Assembly: GCA_018646565.1 (NCBI GenBank)
Contig: JABGUO010000215.1
Coordinates: forward strand, 1-11,672
Direction of reading: 5' to 3'
Origin: Opitutia bacterium
GTDB lineage: Bacteria; Verrucomicrobiota; Verrucomicrobiia; Opitutales; Seribacteraceae
Length of the DNA: 11,672 bases
Shown: piece after piece, positions 6,771 to 11,672 of the stretch
How the letters are laid out: each line of letters opens with the position of its first letter
Numbering within the stretch: position 1 is the stretch's first letter
Position numbers and translations under genes: made by a program
Notes under the pieces: model-generated
Told to the model about the DNA's origin: nothing
Database searches by the model: none
Seen by the model: only the letters and a program-made list of their open reading frames with translations

Positions 6771-7811
6771 ATGAAGACCTATTCCAAAATACTATCTCTT
6801 TTATGTGTGCCAATTCTTGGTTCTTTTTTCGGTTGCGGTGAAAAGCCTGGCGAAGAAGGTGCCGATTCCCAAGCTTCCTTTGCTTATGTGACTAACGGAG
6901 TGGACCCATTTTGGGATTTATGTGCAGCGGGAGTCCGGATTGCGGAAAAAGAATTTGGTGTCAATTGCGAGGTTCTGATGCCTCCTAAAGGAGTAGTGGA
7001 CCAAAAAAGAATGATGGAAACTTTACTGGCTAAAGGTATAGACGGTATTGCAGTTAGCCCGGTGGATGCCGAGAATCAAACTCCTTTCTTAGATGAAGTG
7101 GCAGAAAATACTATTCTGATTACCAACGACTCCGACGCCCCTAAGAGTAAGCGATTAGTTTTTATTGGCACGAATAACTATAAGGCTGGTCGAGCTTTGG
7201 GGGGGTTGGTTAAGAAGGCACTGCCTGAAGGTGGTGAGGTAATGCTGTTTGTGGGTCGCCTTGAGCAATTGAATGCCCGCCAGAGAAGGCAGGGCGTAAT
7301 CGATGAATTATTGGGTCGTCCTGTACAAAGCTTGGAGCAGGTGAAGTACGATCCCGTCGATGCAACTAATTTGACCACAGAAGGATCAAAATATACCATT
7401 TTGGATACTCGTACGGATAATTTTGACAAAGCGAGAGCTAAAAGTAATGCAGAAGATGCGATCGCAAAATACAAGGACTTGAAATGCATGGTCGGGCTGT
7501 TTGCATATAATTCCCCTTCATGCATCGATGCGATTAAGGAGGCGGGCAAGTTAGGAACTATCAAGATTTGTGGCTTTGATGAACAGGATGCGCTTCTCCA
7601 GGCAATTACCGATGGGCATGCTTATGGCACCATCAGTCAGCAACCCTGGGAATATGGATATGAATCCATTAAGATGCTAAAGAAGATACTGGAAGGCACT
7701 CAACCAGAGAATACTTATCAGGAAGTTTCATTTCTCGAGGTAACCCAAGGTAATATCGGTGAGTTTTGGGCCAAAAAGAAAGAAATGGCCGAACTTGGGA
7801 AATCCGAGTAA
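6771..7811 (+). CDS. Sugar ABC transporter substrate-binding lipoprotein (RbsB-like)
   Basis: Periplasmic binding component of a sugar importer, 346 aa, with the two-lobed fold of the RbsB-type (Peripla_BP_4) family. The N-terminus is a lipoprotein signal peptide with a lipobox-like G-S-F-F-G-C22, so the mature protein is probably tethered to a membrane through Cys22. Supporting blocks: SFAYVTNGVDPFWDL as the first strand and ligand-contacting loop; KGIDGIAVSPVD; LITNDSDAP; FIGTNNYKAGRALG; TDNFDKARAKSNAEDAIAKY; LFAYNSPSCIDAI; ICGFDEQDALLQAITDGHAYGTISQQPWEYGY. The order and spacing are those of monosaccharide-binding proteins. The ligand is not predictable here; the UxaE-like neighbour makes a uronic acid or keto-acid sugar a reasonable guess. 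The ATPase ATG follows its stop codon with no gap. Its own ATG follows atcaat with no clear Shine-Dalgarno. Confidence 0.94.
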   Translation: MKTYSKILSLLCVPILGSFFGCGEKPGEEGADSQASFAYVTNGVDPFWDLCAAGVRIAEKEFGVNCEVLMPPKGVVDQKRMMETLLAKGIDGIAVSPVDAENQTPFLDEVAENTILITNDSDAPKSKRLVFIGTNNYKAGRALGGLVKKALPEGGEVMLFVGRLEQLNARQRRQGVIDELLGRPVQSLEQVKYDPVDATNLTTEGSKYTILDTRTDNFDKARAKSNAEDAIAKYKDLKCMVGLFAYNSPSCIDAIKEAGKLGTIKICGFDEQDALLQAITDGHAYGTISQQPWEYGYESIKMLKKILEGTQPENTYQEVSFLEVTQGNIGEFWAKKKEMAELGKSE

Positions 7812-9320
7812 ATGAGCTCAGATTCAGGTCTGCTTCTTGAAGTAAAAGACCTTAAGAAAAGTTTTCCCGGGGTACTTGCCTTAAAGGGAGTTTCCCTGAC
7901 ACTCGGAAAGGGTGAAGTTATCTCACTGATCGGAGAGAATGGTGCGGGGAAAAGCACTCTGATGAAAATCTTGGCCGGTGTTCAACCGGCGGATTCAGGC
8001 GATTACTACATTGACGGGCAAAAAGTTGATTTTAAGAATGTCCGGGAGGCCATGGATTTGGGTATCGCCCTCATTCACCAAGAGCTTAACCTGGCAGCTA
8101 ATCTTGACCTGGCATCCAATATTTTCCTGGGCCGTGAACCCGGGAGCAAAGGTTTTATTAATGAACAAAAATTACATACTGAAGCAACGCGACATTTAAA
8201 AAGAGTCGGGCTAAACTTACCCTCTGAAACAATTGCTGGATCGTTACCTATAGGTAAGCAGCAATTGGTTGAGATTGCTAAAGCTCTCTCCTGTAATGCC
8301 CGGGTTTTGATCATGGATGAACCGACCAGCAGTCTTTCTCAAAAAGAAACAGAGACTTTGTTCGAAGTGGTGAAGGGTTTGCGTGATGAAGGAATCAGCG
8401 TGATTTACATTTCCCACCGACTGGGTGAAGTGAAAGAACTTTCCGACCGGGTAACCGTATTTCGGGATGGTGAGAATGCGGGGGAGTTAGCCAAAGATGA
8501 AATCAATCATGATAATATGGTTCGCTTAATGGTGGGGCGTGAATTGAGTGAATTTTATGACCGAGAAATTCACAAGCCGGGGGATTGCGTACTCAAAGCG
8601 TCGAATGTGGTTTCTCCAACCTATCCTGAAGTTCCGGTTTCAATTGAGGTGCGGGCGGGTGAAATTGTTGGGATTGCAGGGCTCGTTGGTGCCGGTCGCA
8701 CAGAATTATTACAGACTTTTTTTGGTGTCACTCCTTCCCTCGGTGGAGAGTTGGAAGTGCAGGGGGTCCGTTTTTCTCCCCGTTCGCCAGCAGACGCAGT
8801 TCATGCCGGTTTAGCACTGGCTCCTGAAGATCGAAAACACCACGGATTGGTTTTGCCAATGACAGTTCGTGAGAATGCAAGCCTGCCCAGCCTCGAACGA
8901 GATCAAAATATGGGTATTCTTGATCATTCCAAGGAAAAAGAAATAGCCAATGTCGCGGTTGAGCAGATGAAGATCAAGACTCCAAGTATCGAGCAGGCGG
9001 CACGATTTCTTTCCGGAGGGAATCAACAAAAGATAGTTCTGGGGAAATGGTTGGCCATGAATCCTAAATTGCTAATGCTTGATGAACCTACCCGCGGAAT
9101 TGATATCGGTGCGAAAAGGGAGATTTACAAGCTTATGGAGAAGCTTGCTGGCAAAGGGATCGCAATTCTTTTTGTTTCCAGCGAGATGGAAGAGGTCTTG
9201 GGAATGGCAGACCGGGTTTACGTGATGCACGAAGGAGGAATTTCAGGAGAACTTCAAAAGAATCAAATGTCAGAGGAATCAATTATGCAACTTGCCACAG
9301 GAGGCTCATTGGAAGCTTAA
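7812..9320 (+). CDS. Sugar ABC transporter ATP-binding protein, two fused NBDs (RbsA/MglA/XylG type)
   Basis: Energising subunit of the importer, 502 aa, with two tandem nucleotide-binding domains as in RbsA, MglA and XylG. The first has Walker A G41-E-N-G-A-G-K-S-T49, a signature LPIGKQQLVEIAKAL and Walker B LIMDEPTSSLS (Asp169, Glu170), followed by ISHRLGEV with the switch His. The second has the degenerate Walker A GLVGAGRTEL, typical of this subfamily, signature L400-S-G-G-N-Q-Q406, LLMLDEPTRGIDIGAKREIY as Walker B and D-loop, and FVSSEMEEV in place of the switch His. The linker with APEDRKHHGL is also characteristic. Length and motifs are normal, so the gene looks functional. The start codon lies immediately after the binding-protein stop and the permease begins 4 nt after its own stop, a clear operon. 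Specificity for monosaccharides or sugar acids follows from the family. Confidence 0.96.
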   Translation: MSSDSGLLLEVKDLKKSFPGVLALKGVSLTLGKGEVISLIGENGAGKSTLMKILAGVQPADSGDYYIDGQKVDFKNVREAMDLGIALIHQELNLAANLDLASNIFLGREPGSKGFINEQKLHTEATRHLKRVGLNLPSETIAGSLPIGKQQLVEIAKALSCNARVLIMDEPTSSLSQKETETLFEVVKGLRDEGISVIYISHRLGEVKELSDRVTVFRDGENAGELAKDEINHDNMVRLMVGRELSEFYDREIHKPGDCVLKASNVVSPTYPEVPVSIEVRAGEIVGIAGLVGAGRTELLQTFFGVTPSLGGELEVQGVRFSPRSPADAVHAGLALAPEDRKHHGLVLPMTVRENASLPSLERDQNMGILDHSKEKEIANVAVEQMKIKTPSIEQAARFLSGGNQQKIVLGKWLAMNPKLLMLDEPTRGIDIGAKREIYKLMEKLAGKGIAILFVSSEMEEVLGMADRVYVMHEGGISGELQKNQMSEESIMQLATGGSLEA

Positions 9321-9324
9321 AATT

Positions 9325-10383
9325 ATGAAAAAAAATGTATTTGGAATCTTCGGTCTATTGGTCACAGTCTTTGTAATTACGGCGATTGCAGACCCCAATT
9401 TTCTCTCTGCATACAACATGCAAAACACGGCCAAGTGGTCTAGTTTGTATGGTGTGATGAGTATCGGGGTCGCGTTTGTAATCATCACGGGCGGAATTGA
9501 TTTATCCATCGGCTCGGTGGTTGGGCTGGTTGCAGTGGTGCTTTCTTTTTTCACAAAAATCCAGGGTCTCGATCCAATTGTAGCGATTGGGTTAACTTTA
9601 CTTATGTCGGTTTTGATTGGGTTGATTCACGGTTTGCTAATTACCAAGGCTAAACTTCAGCCCTTCGTGGTAACACTATGTGGACTGCTGATTTACAGAA
9701 GTTTAAGCCGGTGGTTGACTGATAATCAATCTTTGGGACCAGTACCCTTGGAGGGTGATTTGGGATTTGAAAATTTGGAACAGATCCTGATGCTAGATTT
9801 TCTTTTTAGTGGCCAGATTCCGATTGGTGATTTTTTCAAACTTCCAACGCCTGCTCTTTTTCTGTTAGTTCTCGCAATAGCTGGTTCGGTCTTTTTACGG
9901 AAGACGATCTGGGGTCGATATTTATATGCTTTAGGTAACAATGAAGATGGTGCCCGATATAGTGGCATCGACACTGATCGCATGAAAATTGTAGCTTATG
10001 TATTGTGCTCCTTTTTTGCGGGAATTGCGGGAATTCTTTTCGCTTTTGAACTGGGTTCAGTTCAACCTGCCCAGACCGGTGAATTTTACGAACTTTTTGC
10101 GATCGCAGCAGCTGTTCTCGGTGGTTGCAGTCTGCGGGGGGGAGAAGGTTCTATCCTCGGAGTCATAATTGCTGCTGCAGTAATTAGGATAATTTTTAAT
10201 TCCATTAATATGGTCGGAATTTCAACTCACTTGGAATTTGGAATTCTGGGTGTGGTAATTTTGTTGGGTGTGATTGGGGATGAAATGTTAAAAAAGAAAA
10301 TGGCCGAAAGGCAGGTGGCTGCTAGCGAGAAATTGGCCGCAGAATTAAGCGAGAAATCAAAGAATAACGAAAATTTGGATTAA
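9325..10383 (+). CDS. Sugar ABC transporter permease (RbsC-like)
   Basis: Membrane permease of the importer, 352 aa, BPD_transp_2 family, expected to form a homodimer in the inner membrane with the fused ATPase. About ten hydrophobic segments are visible, starting with NVFGIFGLLVTVFVITAIA and ending with FGILGVVILLGVIGDEML. Family blocks are IITGGIDLSIGSVVGL near the N-terminus, YALGNNEDGARYSGID (the cytoplasmic loop that contacts the ATPase) and AIAAAVLGGCSLRGGEGSI. I chose the ATG at 9325: it lies after the ATPase stop, is preceded by GGAAG (9311-9315) at a 9-nt spacing, and gives the usual positively charged MKKN start. The in-frame ATG at 9292 would add 11 residues inside the ATPase gene. 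The C-terminus extends past the last membrane segment with about 35 charged residues (KKKMAERQVAASEK, then AELSEKSKNNENLD), possibly a helix, longer than in E. coli RbsC. Confidence 0.94.
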   Translation: MKKNVFGIFGLLVTVFVITAIADPNFLSAYNMQNTAKWSSLYGVMSIGVAFVIITGGIDLSIGSVVGLVAVVLSFFTKIQGLDPIVAIGLTLLMSVLIGLIHGLLITKAKLQPFVVTLCGLLIYRSLSRWLTDNQSLGPVPLEGDLGFENLEQILMLDFLFSGQIPIGDFFKLPTPALFLLVLAIAGSVFLRKTIWGRYLYALGNNEDGARYSGIDTDRMKIVAYVLCSFFAGIAGILFAFELGSVQPAQTGEFYELFAIAAAVLGGCSLRGGEGSILGVIIAAAVIRIIFNSINMVGISTHLEFGILGVVILLGVIGDEMLKKKMAERQVAASEKLAAELSEKSKNNENLD

Positions 10384-10437
10384 CTTTTCATTGAATTATT
10401 AGTGACTATGCCAACCTTTCTGTTTTGATTGGAAACT

Positions 10438-11672
10438 ATGAATTCATGCGATACTAAGATTTTTGACTATTCTTCGATAAATAGCTTTCTTTCCAAGAAT
10501 TCTATTTGGATAAAAAACAATCCATGCATAAGTCCTGATTTCTGCCTGGATTGGGTTCGTTTTACTGAAGGTCTTAATGGTACTCCCAAGTTAACTGAAT
10601 ATTCACGAAGTTCTTTTTTTTCCGATTACGGTGAATGGAGCTTAGTGGAAGACCAATGGGGAGATCATGCATGGAGGTTGAGAGTTTCTGATGGAATTAA
10701 TGAGGACTTTGAATCATTGAGCAATGGATTTGAGACGGAAGAATTTATTTATTTTCCGGCTTCCTTTGAAAACCTCGTTCGGTTAAAAAATTTACTTCAG
10801 GAAAGTGATCCTGAAACCAATGCTTTTCCCACATCACGGGCAAATCTTGGGAAATCAACTTTGGGAATAGGAGCCCGCTTTACTACTCTGCACTGGGATG
10901 GGGTGGACTGGGCTATGTCCCGATTAGGCATGGGGTTGACCGCGAATCAGAACAGTATTCCTCGTGAACTAGTTTATGATGTGAATGAAATGCTTGCGGG
11001 AAACCTAGATACTGTACCTTTTCCTTTTATTGGCTGCGATGTGCCTGAGGGGCATCAGGGCCAAAGTGTGGAGGGAATGACCCATGGTTGTATTTTGGCA
11101 AAATTTAAGAATGGATTTCACAAACTTGGTATCTCATGGAGTTTTAATGCGGATCATCAACCTATTGGGGGGAAGTTTGATAAAAGGGAAGATCAACTGG
11201 TCGCTGGTTGTATGTTTGCCAGTTATATAACATTTGATCTTTCACCTGAATTGGCTGAGACGGTTATCCCGGAATCTGAAGAGGCAAAAGCTTGTTTCGT
11301 CGACAAGGAGGTTCCACATGATTTGGTGGATGCGGCAAGAAAGAGGGTAGAAAATGCGGGGTTGTATCCCAGTGAGGACGAATTCAATGGGTTGCTGGCA
11401 TATGTTTGGCCAGCTCTTCAAAAAATGAAGGTTCGCGACGATAAGTATAAGAGCTTCCGGAAGAAGCATTTTAGTACAGATTTAGGATGTGATTTTCTCA
11501 GGGAATTATCCATTGATGAATTGCCCGGATTAACCACCCCAGAGACAACTGCCGTAATGCTTGCCCTTTCATTTGAAATGGGAATGCCGATTCACTTTGT
11601 GGCTCCTGCATTCGGGTTTCAGAAGAATATTCCTTATCCCGATAACGATCAACTGCGGGAAATGATAAAGCC
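10438..11672 (+). CDS. Divergent tagaturonate epimerase (UxaE)-like protein, 3' end outside window
   Basis: An open frame of 411 codons without a stop runs off the right edge. I match it from memory to the UxaE family, which interconverts D-tagaturonate and D-fructuronate in hexuronate catabolism. Shared pattern: GIGARF at 143-148 (Thermotoga UxaE has GTGDRLG), LTANQNSIPRE at 168-177 (FAQQSVRE), SFNADHQ at 235-241 followed by a KREDQLVAG stretch (FGADADHVKRPEDLV), FDLSPE near 266-271, and ELSIDELPGLTTPE at 356-369 (EVSVDETETPTSP). The order and spacing agree, but the Asp and Leu-Gly of GDRLG are changed and the first 135 residues are not recognisable, so specificity may differ. Roughly 70-100 C-terminal residues should lie beyond the window. 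The gene starts 54 nt after the permease; an upstream in-frame TGA at 10426-10428 leaves this ATG (or a TTG at 10429) as the start, with a weak GGA at 10431-10433. Placement after a sugar importer and SDR supports cytoplasmic uronate metabolism. Confidence 0.68.
   Translation, partial: MNSCDTKIFDYSSINSFLSKNSIWIKNNPCISPDFCLDWVRFTEGLNGTPKLTEYSRSSFFSDYGEWSLVEDQWGDHAWRLRVSDGINEDFESLSNGFETEEFIYFPASFENLVRLKNLLQESDPETNAFPTSRANLGKSTLGIGARFTTLHWDGVDWAMSRLGMGLTANQNSIPRELVYDVNEMLAGNLDTVPFPFIGCDVPEGHQGQSVEGMTHGCILAKFKNGFHKLGISWSFNADHQPIGGKFDKREDQLVAGCMFASYITFDLSPELAETVIPESEEAKACFVDKEVPHDLVDAARKRVENAGLYPSEDEFNGLLAYVWPALQKMKVRDDKYKSFRKKHFSTDLGCDFLRELSIDELPGLTTPETTAVMLALSFEMGMPIHFVAPAFGFQKNIPYPDNDQLREMIK

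Noticed and set aside
7178..7564. 128-codon minus-strand open frame within the sugar-binding protein gene
   Set aside because: It is antisense to a well-supported family member; the translated sequence has low complexity and no domain signal.
9292..9324. Permease start at the ATG at 9292
   Set aside because: The extra 11 residues lie inside the ATPase gene; the ATG at 9325 has a GGAAG at suitable spacing and yields a typical MKKN membrane-protein start.
10384..10437. Terminator or separate promoter between permease and UxaE-like gene
   Set aside because: Only a 4-bp CCAA/TTGG pairing is visible and no convincing -35/-10 pair, so the UxaE-like gene is treated as part of the operon.
1..11672. 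CRISPR arrays, tRNA genes, insertion sequences, phage or defence genes
   Set aside because: No spaced direct repeats, cloverleaf-like sequences, transposase motifs or terminal inverted repeats were seen; all large open frames fit carbohydrate metabolism and transport.

Overview
The window is a carbohydrate-catabolism locus, probably from a marine member of the Planctomycetota-Verrucomicrobiota-Lentisphaerota group (Verrucomicrobiota is my best guess). This rests on the gene repertoire: two formylglycine-type sulfatases in tandem, a secreted esterase-like hydrolase, an SMP-30 lactonase, a secreted ThuA-domain protein and an RbsABC-type sugar importer. It also rests on moderately AT-rich DNA and several starts without a clear Shine-Dalgarno sequence. 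The taxonomic call is inference from gene content only.

Layout. (1) Positions 2-3099 (+): an iduronate-2-sulfatase-like enzyme, open at the left edge, overlaps by 4 nt an arylsulfatase-like enzyme whose maturation motif is C-W-T-T-R instead of C-x-P/A-x-R. (2) Positions 3230-4847 (+): a short alpha/beta-hydrolase (esterase-like) overlaps by 8 nt an SMP-30/gluconolactonase-family protein. (3) Positions 4848-5085: what looks like the broken 3' end of a protein gene, legible only by joining reading frames. (4) Positions 5082-5837 (-): a secreted ThuA-like protein, facing the genes on its left and divergent from those on its right. (5) Positions 5838-5986: the divergent control region, with a sigma-70-like promoter whose spacer is almost filled by a perfect 8+8 bp inverted repeat. 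(6) Positions 5987-11672 (+): a tight run of SDR oxidoreductase, sugar-binding lipoprotein, double-domain ABC ATPase, permease and a divergent homologue of tagaturonate epimerase (UxaE) that runs off the right edge.

How the genes may work together (inference): secreted sulfatases and the esterase-like protein would strip sulfate and possibly acyl groups from a polysaccharide or oligosaccharide. The released monosaccharide would enter through the ABC importer. The SDR, the UxaE-like epimerase and the SMP-30 lactonase would oxidise, isomerise and open it. A UxaE-type enzyme points to a uronic acid or ketohexuronate, and the iduronate-sulfatase-like enzyme fits a sulfated uronate-containing glycan. 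The substrate cannot be read from sequence alone.

No tRNA, rRNA, CRISPR array, insertion sequence or phage gene was seen. The least ordinary elements are the divergent UxaE-like protein, the C-W-T-T-R sulfatase, the operator-like palindrome and the gene remnant at 4848-5085.
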